From positions 2,604,001-2,668,000 of the forward strand of contig BJKQ01000002.1 of assembly GCA_006538405.1 (NCBI GenBank): a stretch of 64,000 bases of DNA, written 5' to 3'. This DNA is from Hansfordia pulvinata. Taxonomy: Eukaryota; Ascomycota; Sordariomycetes; Xylariales. Under the pieces are notes generated by a model that ran no database searches, was not told the origin of the DNA, and was given only the letters and a program-made list of their open reading frames with translations. Shown here piece after piece: positions 1 to 11,400 of this stretch (positions within the stretch are counted from its first letter, which is position 1; each line of letters opens with the position of its first letter). A program made the position numbers and the translations under genes.

Positions 1-3000
1 GCTCGAGGTTTTGGCAGACGAGTGGGCCAGGATAGGGGACACGAGCACGCTCTCTTGAGCTGCCTACTTGCAGCAGCCTGCGGGGCGCCGAACGATTACC
101 AGCTTCGGCTGCCGACTTGACGGTAGCAGACCCAGAGGCAGTGCGTGCCCATTGACAGGCAGACTCTTTACGCAACCTGCAACGCGACTCCACTCGGACT
201 GTACTATAGAGATTTGCTTGGCGAAATTGCGAATACGGATGGAATGTACTCGGCCCCGGCAGTCTTCACTTGGTCGGTGGTCCCACGCTGCTCGGGCGGA
301 CGCCGTTTGGGCGAGGCGATCCTCCTCGGACTGCCCGGAATAGGGGCGGTACGATGCTGACAAGCCGTGGAGGAGTCTCTCATTCCCAATCTGCCCAGGG
401 CTGAGTACCACGTCAACAGCGTTGGCCCACCCGAGTATGCGAGCCTGGCCAGGCTGACAACAGAGCGCAAGGGCTGACAGACGGAGCCGTGGTAGCTGTT
501 TAGCAGCCCCGAACTGCTTGCGAATGTTGAAGGAGCGTGGTTGATGGGGATTTGACGCGAGTCATGTCAAAGTCCGCAGCAGGCCCGAGTTCGCAATCTG
601 GACGCCTTGCCCTGCCTCGCATGCTTCCTGGCCCGAGCTCGCGACTGGGACGGGGGTTGTGGCTTGTTCCGCTCGCGCTGGCCTGGGCTGAGACGAATAT
701 GATGGGGAACCAGGCAGCCAGGAGCGGATCGCCCGAAGCTTGCACAACACAACGCACTCGCTCGGCCACGCCTCTCCACGGGGGTCAATGCCATAACTCG
801 GCTCGGCCTGCCTGCGAGCACGCGTATAGGGGAGCAGCTCGGCTCGGCCGATTCGTACGCGTGGGCCAAAGGAGGAAGAGGGCATACGAGTACACGCACG
901 GCGGAGACACCTGTGGCAGCACATAGCCTGGCCATATAGCTTCCCAGACTGGTGTTTCCTGCGGGGCATCCTGGCCAGGCTGAGGCCGCCTGCCTTTGAC
1001 AAGTAGAAGCGGTCTGTTCACAGTCACCTCAACGCCGCCACTTCGGGATTGTACTCGTAACTTGCCTGTTCAGCCGACAGGATGCGCAGCGACTACTCGT
1101 CGGCAGAAATGCAACAAGCAGCGGGCGCCTCCTCAAGTCGAGCGCCCGGGGGCCCGCCCTTGGCTGGAGCGACCACCGCGGGGACGGAACTTGCCAACAT
1201 TGAGGTCGCGGTGTGCAGGGGCCTGCACAGGACACAGGCAAGCATCCCTGCCCGGCACTTCAAAAGCCGCGGGCCCCGAGTGATGGCTGGGATATACTCT
1301 TCAAACCACCCTGCCTCGCGATCCGACCCTGCACTCGTGAGGGCTGCGCACGCGTGTACGAGACGAGGCGCTGGGTCTCAAGTCGGGAGCTGGCGCGGAG
1401 TCGGCCCTAGTGGGGCAGTATACTCGTCGTACACACGGTCACTCTGAGATCCTCTCCACAACATTGAAGCGAGATGGGGGGCCTCACCTCGATCCCGGTC
1501 AGTGGGAGAATGCGCGGGGCCCCCTATGGTACGAGTACTCACTTCCAGCTGCGTCCATGGATGGCGAGCCTGAGCAGAGCCTGATGTAGAGTGCAATTCA
1601 GGAAAAACCCGGGCAGCCCGGACACCTGCGGACACATGAGCTGATGACCTGGTAATGCGTGGATGCTCACATTGAAGGTTATTTGGAGAGGGGCATCCAC
1701 TAAAAGAGGACTACCCAGGAACCACTCCTCGTTGGAAGGCAACGTGCCCAACGAACGTACAGGCCGATGTTCAGCATCTTTGCTCCTCTCCAGCGTACCT
1801 GCATTTCTCTAATGGGCAGGATGGATGTAGGCTTATGGATGTATCCAATGCAGCAGCCAAATGTCAGAAAGGTATGTAGTATCCCGAGGTAGATGCACTC
1901 CTCGCGCGCGTCTCCTGTGTGAGGTGCGAGGAGGTACTTGTACTCGTACCCCGCCCGCGCTACATCCATGTAGTTAGGTCCCGCGTCCTTCAATGCTGTA
2001 GGGCTGTGTGAGCTGGCCACTCCTTCCCAGTACGAGACGAGACGAGTACTCGTACAGCTCAGCCCCCGCCCTGCACCAAAGTGCAACTTCGATGGGCCGC
2101 CAGCACGTGCCTGCCCTGCCGTCGCATGGTGGATGACGAAGCCTTGCTCCAGTCCGAGGTTAAGGTTCCATCCAGCTGGACACCTCAGCACGAGTACGCG
2201 TACGTCAGGTGAGGTAGGTGGGATCTGGGCCCAGCATACCGTCGCTCTTCAGTGCTGCTTGCCCCTCCCTTCTCCCAGCTACTTTACCTACCTCTACCTG
2301 TTGCGACTCTTGTCTTCATCCATTTCAACTGGACCTACCCTACGGCCGGTCAGAAAACCTGCCTCGTGCCATCCTACGCCCTCGCCTCGGGCCTCCCGGC
2401 CGATCGTTCTGTTCTTTTACACTACATGTACCTACCACCCAACGCTTGTCGGATGACAAACCAGGCGCTACCTTGGGTCAGGTTTAGCCCTCCGCTGAAC
2501 CCTCTCACCACCCCCTCCGACCTGTTCCTTTAGCAACATTAAGCGTGGCGTGGTGTTCAGCCCTGGTGCTGACACACTGCCTTTAACGATCGCAGGAGCG
2601 TGCGTGGGATGGCGACAACATCTTCGATCGGCATATTCACCAAGACGGGGCCGTCCTTGGGCCACACCGCGCACTCCCCAGTGCACAGGATGGCAGGATC
2701 CCCTGGTTCACCACCTCCAGCGAGTGGGTGCTCGCAATACGCCGGTCGCGGGTCTGTGGGTCCGCTATAACGGCGTCTGCCGCCTTCTTCATGCTCAAAG
2801 GCCTATTTCCGACCGAAGGATCACGCCCTGGCCTAGATGAATGACCATGGGGTCATCCTCGACTGTCCCGTTCCTCACCTCGAAGCCCGTCTTATACTCG
2901 TGCAACAATACCGATCAAATCATGGGTGGCTTTCCAAGGTCTTTGTTTGGATTATCTGTCCGTGTATGTACTGGCCCTGTTTCTGTCCTGCCTGTCTTCC

Positions 3001-3582
3001 CCTCTCCAGTCTTCCTCGCCTCCTTTACTCTATCTGCCACAAACTCTCTCCCCTGCTCTACCCCCAAGGTATCAAATGTGCTCAAAGTCAAGCCTGACGA
3101 AAAAATTCTTGAGCGTTCAGGGAAGAAGAAAAGAGGAAAAAAACACCACCGGCGGCATCGTTAACACCGCAGCCCGGAACTGGAAACGGAAATCATGGGA
3201 GAAATCGACTGCTTCTCCGCTCCATCAAATATGTACCATGGACGATGATAGGTACGACACATCGTTGCGACTGACGAGAAGATGGGAATCGGCTTGAGAG
3301 GATAGGAAAGGGATGACGCGATCAAGTTGTTGCCGGTCGTCGTCCTCGATGGAGATGGCAGTGTCGCTTGTTGTGGTGGTTGAAAGGTAAGGTGATTATG
3401 TATTGGCGATTATGAAGAAATATGGCTGACTCGATGATGAAGGATGTCGACTCTGCTCTAGTTGAGGCCCATGACGCCGTCCAGCCCTCCTGATGAAAAG
3501 ACCGGAAAAGGTCCTCGAGGTGTATCTGTAAGTATGAAGAGCTTTTTCAATGTTTTACTTTCTTTCGCTGACTTTTGGCGCA
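1..3582. other. Intergenic region with no supported gene
   Basis: Open frames here are short, overlap on both strands and lack recognisable domains or convincing coding composition. The stretch carries several copies of the TACGAGTA/TACTCGTA motif (about 885, 1051, 1421, 1530, 1941, 2042, 2190, 2895). The last few hundred bases lie just past the stop codon of the minus-strand synthetase and probably contain its 3' UTR. A gene built of very short exons cannot be excluded. Confidence 0.6.
2042..2053. repeat. Palindromic ACGAGTACTCGT motif
   Basis: Perfect 12-bp palindrome ACGAGTACTCGT, extended on the right by AC. It is a complete copy of the dispersed motif family found across the non-coding part of the window. 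Confidence 0.8.
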
Positions 3583-6500
3583 TCAGCAGCCGGGCACTCT
3601 GCTAGTGCCTCGGAACCGGCCTGCAGGCCAGCCCTGCATTGTGGCACCGCTGTCGACAACATCGCCAGCCATGATCAGCGTGTGCTCGAGCAAGCACGAG
3701 TCCTCGCCCATCTCGGCGCCGCTGAGGAGACGACTGCTCGTGCGCAACACCGAGCGAGAACCCACCCGCAGACGGTTGAGGTCGAACTTGCCGCGGGTGT
3801 TGATGTGACCGACCAGGGATGCATCGTCGACATTGACGCGGTCTCCCAGCGTCAACAGGTCCGGCTCGGTCAGCATCAGAGACGGGCGGCCGTTGACGAA
3901 CAAAGCACAGTCTTTCCCGATCTGGGCGCCCATGGCGCGGAAATACCACACCATCCACGCCGTGCCGGTGAACATGGTCATCAGACCGTGTCCCTGGAAG
4001 CACCGAAGCCTCATCTTCTCGATCGTGAGGAACAGCTGCCACCTCTGGCAGTAGCTCGACTTGTCCCAGTCGTAGTTGCCAGGCTGGCGCCTGCCCATAA
4101 GCAGCCATTTGGCGCTGAGAATGACGGCGATGCAAACGATCGACTCGATGAAGCAGAAAAGGGAGATCAGGACGGCGAAGAGACCGAACACGACGAACGG
4201 ATCCCAGGGATAGTAGTTCCCAAACCAGCGGACGTGAGAGAAGATCAGATGGACCAGCTGAACCGACGAGATCGAGGCGACATCCCAATAACAGTGCACA
4301 AAGACGATGATGAACGCCGAGTACAGGAAGATCTGCCACTGGCTGAGCACATAGTACGGAGCCTGTCCCTTGTAGAAGGCGCGCCCAAAGGGAGATGAGT
4401 CGCCCTCTTGGGCGGCCTCTTGCTTCGCCTTCTCGAGCTCGGTCGACAGGAGCTTGTTGGACACGGGCCGTGAAAGCTTCCTTCCCTTTTCGACGTCGTG
4501 GATGGGCGACTGAGGTTCCGATCGACCATCGGGAGATGCCAAGGCTGTCGTTCCCTTGAGGTTCAGATCCGATCTCGACTTCTCGACAAAGGTGGCAATG
4601 GACTCGTCCGTGTCCGAATCGGAGCCGTCACGGGAGTTTGTCAACGTCTTCTCACCCGAGCCGCCGCGGGTCAGACAAATGGCCTCACCACCCTTGGAGC
4701 CGACATAGGTGCCGCCGGACTCATAAGTTCTGTCGCGTCTGGTGAGAGCACCGCTGCCCATGGTCGTCTTGTCCTCTATCGTCACACCAGGCAGCATGAC
4801 AACACGGTCGGCAACCATGGAACGGTCGCCGACAGTCACCACCGAGGAGCCAGTGGCATCACTGGTGATGAAGTGAGACCGGGATCCGAATACAACATTG
4901 TTGCCGACGTCGATGAGGTGGTAGTCGCCGATGTGGGGACCAGTGCCGGGCCAGTAGATGTACTTGCCCGCCTTGCCGCCCAATGCTCTGATGGCCACAC
5001 TGGTGGCTTCATAGTGTTGGCCGAACATGGCGGTCATTTCGTGCAGCTGGTTGCCAGGCATGAGGGTGTTCATGAGCTGCGCGCGCCATTTGTCCATCTG
5101 GCTCTTCTCGTGGTTGGCCTTGGGCAGAAGAGGACCACACATCAGGTCGAGAGACTTCTTGACGAGAATGACAAACGCGAAGATGAAGAAAGGCCCAAAG
5201 AAGGTGCGCAGGGCTCGAGCAAGGTAGTGGTAGCCCACTCGCTCGCCCTCGACAAACCAATCGAGAGTCGACGTCAAAGGGTTCTCGTGAGGGTGGCTCC
5301 TCTTGGTCACCAGACCCCAGAGACCGCCGAGCCAAGGCACCAGGTAGATGAACTTGGCTAACAGGTACAAGGGCACGGTGAGGAAGAGCGTCAGCGCCCA
5401 GTGCGCCTTGGGTGACTTGGTGGCGGAGCGGTCGCGGTTTTCCTCAGAAGCGTCCTCCAATTCCCACGACGACGAGTTAGGGCCGATGCAGGTGTTCTCA
5501 GGAACCACGGTGCCTGGGGCGACCACCGACGCGACGCCGACATGAGCGTTCTTGCCGATGACGATCTTGCCGAGGTACATCGAGGTGTTGCGCTCGGCTC
5601 CGAAAGGCCGGGCAATGCAGCTGTCAAGGGTGGCGTTATCGCCAATCTCGAGAAGGTCCCATTCGCCAATCTGGGCGTCCTTGATGGTCACGTTGGAGCC
5701 AATCTTGGCTCCCATCATGCGGTAGTATGTGACCAAGAGGCTGTTCGACCAAGCAAAGAAGCCGGTGCCGCAAATGTCGGTGATCTTCTGCGCAAGCCAC
5801 CAGCGAGTGTGGTACAGCCCCCACATGGGGTAGAGTCCCTCCTTGTGCTTGCCGATGAGGACCCATTTGAAGAGGATGCCAAAAAATGGCAGAATGAAAC
5901 GCGCCACTATGCGCGCAACGAAGATGGACAGCACCAGGCAAAAGAGTCGCCCGACCACATTGTCGAACAGGTATGGAATGCTCTGAGAGTAACTCAGCGC
6001 ATATATGAAGAGGGACCACTGGAAGCCTCGGCATGCCGGATACACGACCATCATCGGAATCAGCTGAACGAGCATCAGGATAGGGTTGGTGGAGCTGTGC
6101 GTCTTCTCGCAGCCCGGCAGCACCTCGTCGGTATTGTGGCCATCGATGTCCTTGTGCTTCTCGATGTGCAGGGCAAGGCGGTCGACGGAGCCGTCGTTGA
6201 AGATGAGGTCGACCGGCAGGTGCATCTTGAACTCTGTCCGCAGGGCCGACAGGAGTTTGCCAGCCTTCAGCGAGTCACCTCCCATCTCGAAGAAGTCCTT
6301 GTGGCTCGGGATGTCGAGGGCGTCCATGGCGAGGATGTTGGCAAAGATCTTCGTTATCCGGCCTTCGGTCGAAGAGGCCATCTTCGCCTCGACAAGCTCC
6401 TGCATCTCGGCAAGACGGCTGAACAGAGACTCGGTGTCGATGTTGCCGGTGATGTCGCGGGGGAACGAGTCGGTAAGAGGTGTGATCTTGTGCGGCACGA

Positions 6501-8429
6501 CGTATCCGTCGAGCTTAATCGTGAGTCGCTTTCTCAGGGAAAGCACCGTGCTCTCGGTCATGGTTGTCCGTCGACTCGACATGCTGGGTGCAATGAAGGC
6601 CTCAAGATATCCGTTGTCGGCCTTGCTCTGCACAAGCACGTCCACCTCGGGGTCGACAAGCGTCTGCATCGCCTCGCGTGCCAGGTCCTCGTCGATCTGG
6701 CACATGGCTGCGGGAATGGGTACCGACAAGGCGGTGTCTGCTGGGGGGCACTGCGCTTCCCAGTGCCTTTCGCCGTACGGCATGTCGTCGGTCATGCATG
6801 GCAGGCCCAGACGCTCTCCCAACTTGATTCGCAGGACCTTGCCATTCCTCTTCGGCGCGTCGTTCATGTACGCAATGACAACCGGCCACTTCACCTGTTG
6901 CAGTGTTGCCCTGAGAGCCTCGTGCAGAAGCCTGACATCGACGCGAGGCTTGCCGGGCGGCGTCACCAACACAACACCGACGACTTCTTGCAGAACATCA
7001 TGGCGCACCGAGAACGCCAAAGCCTGCGCTACCCTTCCGTGTATCGGCGAATCCTCCTTCTCGGCGGCCGAGATGATCGCGTTCTCGACTTCGAAGGGGG
7101 AAATCAACTCGCCTCCTCGGTTGATGACTTCCTTATTGCGGCCGGTGATATACAGGTAACCGTCTTCGTCCATATATCCCATGTCGCCCGTGTCGAACCA
7201 TCCCTCTTCGGTGAAGATTGAAGAGTCAATGGTGCCATCCTTGCGCAGGTATCCCTTGAATGTCGGCTCGCTACGAACACAGATACGCCCAACGGAGTGC
7301 GCCGGTGCGTACCGGTCCGCCCCGTCAAGAATGGTGAGGCCCGGTCCTGTTGAAATACCAGAGGTGCCCGGGCGGTCGAGCTTGTAATCGATCGGTGGGG
7401 TGCTGATGGGCATGCATTCCGTCATGCCATAGCTGGGAAGGACGATGGCGTGGAAAGTGTCGCGCAGTTGAGCGGCCAACGCAGGGAGAAGACCACCAGC
7501 CGCGTTGCAGATCAGCCGCATTTTGGATTTCGCCAGCGCGTCAGGTCGGTTCTTCGCCTCCTCGAGGATGACCGAGTGGATGGAGGGCGAGGCATAGTAC
7601 CACGTCGGGCCCATGGATTCCGTCACGTCCCAAAACAGGTTGGGGTCGAAGCCGGGGCAACACACTGTCGAGCCTCCAGAGTATACGGGCGAGAAGATGT
7701 TCCTTATTAAACCGCCACTGCATCCAGGTCAGCACAATACGCTCCGACATCACCAAGCAAGGACGAAGGAGACCTACACATGGTAAAGCGGCATCATGTT
7801 CAAGCAGACGTCGGTCTCAACCAACGCCCAAGAGTCGATCACATATCCTACACCGCACACGATGGAGTGGGTGGTCATCGGCACCACCTTCTTGTTGCCG
7901 CTGGTACCGCTGGTGAACAAGATTATACCAATGTCTTGGTCATAGTTGGGTTCGGGGCCCGTCGCGTTGGAAAGAAGGCTGCCGCTCGAGTGTCGGGTTG
8001 TGATGCTGTCGCCGGAGTCCTCGACGAGGAAAATGGTGAGGCCCGTCTTCTCGAGCTCAAGCTTCTCGAGCTCAGAAGAGCAGGTGACAATGGCACTCGC
8101 TCCAGCCAGCTCGACATCGGCATGGACCTGCTCGGCCCGGCGGCCGGGTTGATCGGCGCGGTGGTGTACCACGTCGCTGTCGCCATGACTGTCGCGGCGA
8201 GCAGGGGTCCGTTGGGCAACAGGACTGCCACCACAGGTTTCTTGAGGGAGCCATGGTTGGCGACTGGCAGGTTGAAGCTCCGAACAAAGTCGTGGAGCTT
8301 TTGGTGAGAAATGTCGGGCTCGTTGTTGGAAGATCGAAGCGCGGCCTTTGGCGAGGGCTGGATGAAATCAGCAAGGCATTGGTACGACGCCTGAGTCCGC
8401 TTGAAGCGGGTATCTTGAGCCTGAGCCAT
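3583..8429 (-). CDS. Pls-like membrane NRPS: adenylation, carrier and three TM/beta-helix units
   Basis: Exon 1 is 8429-7778 and exon 2 is 7717-3583, with a 60-nt GT-AG intron (7777-7718); the spliced model is about 1,595 residues. The first ATG in frame is at 8429. An adenylation domain fills roughly residues 1-560: FTSGTSGNKK near 172, YGMTE near 314, GWFDTGD near 390, GRNKEV near 410 and a late PKRNGK near 509. A carrier domain follows, with the phosphopantetheine serine in DFFEMGGDSLK (about 703). After it come three repeats of hydrophobic membrane segments followed by hexapeptide-type left-handed beta-helix sequence (about 890-970, 1130-1220 and 1480-1590); an acidic Ser-rich linker lies near 1235-1330. 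This order matches epsilon-poly-L-lysine synthetase (Pls) of Streptomyces, where A and T domains feed three tandem membrane-linked C domains that join lysine units. Fungal enzymes of this kind have been reported from Epichloe. The LYHVGG region resembles acyl-CoA synthetases, so the substrate is uncertain. One base appears to be missing near 8140 (separate entry). Confidence 0.85.
8128..8150 (-). other. Apparent one-base frameshift in the synthetase adenylation domain
   Basis: Reading from the 8429 start, the frame is good through ATWYTTAPINPAAG, then turns into Ser/Arg-rich nonsense. The next frame carries the continuation EQVHADVELAGAS and runs on to the A3 motif. The switch falls in a GGGCCGAGC context on the coding strand. 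One additional base would join the two halves, and no GT-AG pair at the site offers an alternative. Either a sequencing deletion or a real inactivating change would fit. Confidence 0.8.
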
Positions 8430-11400
8430 CTCGACAGAGTTCACTCAAGACCGTCGACATGGATCGGGCGCGTCGAACTCGACCGGAAGGTGTGTAATGG
8501 ATGAAGCTTCAGCTTTGCTCACACAAAACAACGAGAGACAAAAGGCGTCACGGCGACGGTGGGCGCGTACCCACTACATATAACACGAGCACCTACTCAG
8601 AGGCACCTCAGGCACAGATGTCTGCTACCATCAGGTCGCAAGGATGTGGGGGCAACAACAGTGGAGGCTACCAAGAACCGTTCGACCGCAGGTGGTAACT
8701 CGTACCGCACGGGAATCAGACACGACCAGCGAGCTATGTTCACCCCGTTGCGGCACTCTCAGGAAGCAACGATACGGTGGCTATCGTGAACGCCAGGGGG
8801 GTGTGCGTTCCTTTTCCGATGCGTCAGCGATCCCTCCCGAGGCGACTGGGGCCCCAGCAACCCGAAAACAACACCATCCGGGCGAGCTGGTACAGAATCG
8901 ACGCGGTAAACCGTTCTCAGCAAGTACAGCAAAGCGACTAGTATGGAATGGGTAGTATCTGTGTTCAGGTACAGGCCGGGGGCAGAAGGTCTCAGAGAGA
9001 CCGAGTCCGTGCAGTTACGATGCTGGAGCATGGGTCACGTCGGTTGCGTGGTATCAGAGGTATGCAATACATTGACGTTTCTCACTAACACTTACCCCTG
9101 TGCGCCCTAGCTGGGGGATGGGAGTAGGGCGACTTCTCAGACCGAGCGGCAATGAGCCGCCACAGGGCGGCGGGCGCACTCGTACCTGGGCTTGGCATAC
9201 TTGAGACCCAAAAAAAAACCATGGCGAGAGCGGGTTGCGGGCGTGATGAACCCAGCTCTGTGAGTGGATGACGATAGAATTACATTGGTCTTAATCAGGA
9301 TCAGCGTCGAGACTTTCCGCCCTGGGAGCATCCATCGCCCTCACAGCAAGAGACGCTACTATCGACGCGAACAGCAGTCCCCGATACCCCAGAAACTGCA
9401 GAAGAGGCGATTACGACAGAGCAAAGTCTTGACCCTCAGTCTGGATGCATGTCAATGGGCTGCATCAGGACAGACTTGGGTATGGCAAGCGATGAGCCCT
9501 GCCGCTCTGCCGTTCATGAGCCAGCTGGGTTCGTCTGACTGTAACATCAGATCCTCCAAGGGGAACAATAGGGCATTGGTTGAGAGTGGATATCTCTGAC
9601 AAGCAACGACAATATCCAGGGCGGATCCCTGAATTCTTGGCTGGCCTAGCTGCGCAGAGATGGAAAAATGGGCTGCTAGGTCGTGCCTCTGACCACTGAC
9701 ACCCTCCGCCCTGACACGGCACCCGTGCGACCAGACCAAGCGCCCGCCTTCTGCAGACACGATAAACCAGGGACACCGAGCGACGACCGGGGTGAGCCCG
9801 GCATCCGATCAATTGGCTGGAGATGGGTGATATGCGACCTGGACCACGGGACCTCACAGCCCAATGCTGCGGCCGTCTCACGCCGAGTAGGCCCGGCGGG
9901 CACCGCGTCGTGACCGCGACCGGACCAGGGTGTCAGGGCCCTCCATGCGAAGCCTCTGCGAAGCCTCTCCCGGGGTCTGCCCCGCTAATCCAGGTACCGA
10001 CTCTCTTGTTTGCACCACAGCCCACCAGCCTAGTACCCTACGCGTAGGTCACCCAAGCTGTTCGGCCTGATGTCGATCTGGCTCCTCAAGAGATTAGCTC
10101 CTCCTATCCGTCCCGCTGCAGCTGTGCAGTTGGCAGGTAAGGTTACCTCGTAAAAGGAGCCCCCCCCCTTCTTCACTTTTCCCGTCGTTGCGCCTGGCGA
10201 TTCACGCTGGATGAGCCATGGGGAGATGCACAATGTAACAAGGAACAGCGCAGTCTATGAACAAGACCCTTGGAAAACAAACAGGTGCCTGCGCACCATC
10301 CCATCACCACCATCGCCGAGTCCTTCGACTACGAACTCGGCAAGTGGAAGGGGATAAGGAGCGCATTGCAAAGCAGGGCGGACTTATGCGAGGCACGAAC
10401 CCACTTGGTGCATAACGCTTGCGACAAGGTGACGGGCACCACATACCGAGGCCCTCCTGAACCTGCAAAGTGTGGAATTCGACGGATTGAACCCACCCGC
10501 ATTGCCATTGCAACGGGTGCACAATCCTGTTTCTGTTTGTTTGGGTTCTGCTTCTGCATGCGGGTGGCTTGCACACTGGCCCAGAAGCCCCGCCCCCGCC
10601 TCCGCCTCTGTGTCAACGATAGACAGAGGAGATGTCGGCTGCATCTGGCGACAATTCTTTGTGCTGTCGTGGCGGCGGCTGAGGCCGCAGACCCAGGAGC
10701 TTCGCCCACGATTGCGTCGGTCACCCTCTCACAAGCTGACGCCTGCCATGCAAGCTGCGTTGTGTCGAGACTTCGTGTCGCCGCCAGCGCAGAGCCTTCA
10801 GGTGGGGTGATATCTTTGGACGGCGCGTCTTGGCGACGCAACCACGGTCCGTTAGCTGGGCCGAAAACTGGCGCTTTTACGGAGTGTTCGTAACGAGTAT
10901 ACCTGCGCGCACTGCGCTCGGGCTATCATGCGCTATCTGCGACTCCTATTTCCTAACCCTCACTGATCCGTCATCGACACGCGACGATGGATCGCAACAA
11001 TGAGCAGCTTTTCTACACTGAGCGAACCAGGCCCCGAGGCAATGAGCCATCCAGTGCCACGACCGAGTCGATGAGGCGCCGAAAGACTGCTACGTGTTCG
11101 TGGGTGCTGTACTCGTAGTCCTGACGAGCAGATTTGGTGAGGGGCAGGTAGGATTTGGGGCAGCGGAGCTCCGCAATCCGAGGGTCTGGCTGACCTCATC
11201 ATGGCCTCGCGGTTTGACCACAGTGCACAACAGGTTACGGCAAATCCCCGATCATACTCGTATGCACTCGACCATTCCGCGAACTTGGTCACCTTGCCTT
11301 TGCCTCTACAATCTATTTCCGGCTCTGTGTGAGGACCAGGCGACTGTGCCGAAAGAAAAGGTCTCGCCGCCTCCAGGCCATTTCTGCATACTTCGCCGCC

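Noticed and set aside
10380..10450. Possible tRNA T-arm (GTGGG/CTCGC around TTCGTGC) on the minus strand
   Set aside because: The 3' acceptor half has no complementary 5' half within tRNA distance.
10270..10893. 207-codon open frame on the plus strand
   Set aside because: No domain or motif, poor residue composition, and a 170-codon frame on the opposite strand over the same bases.
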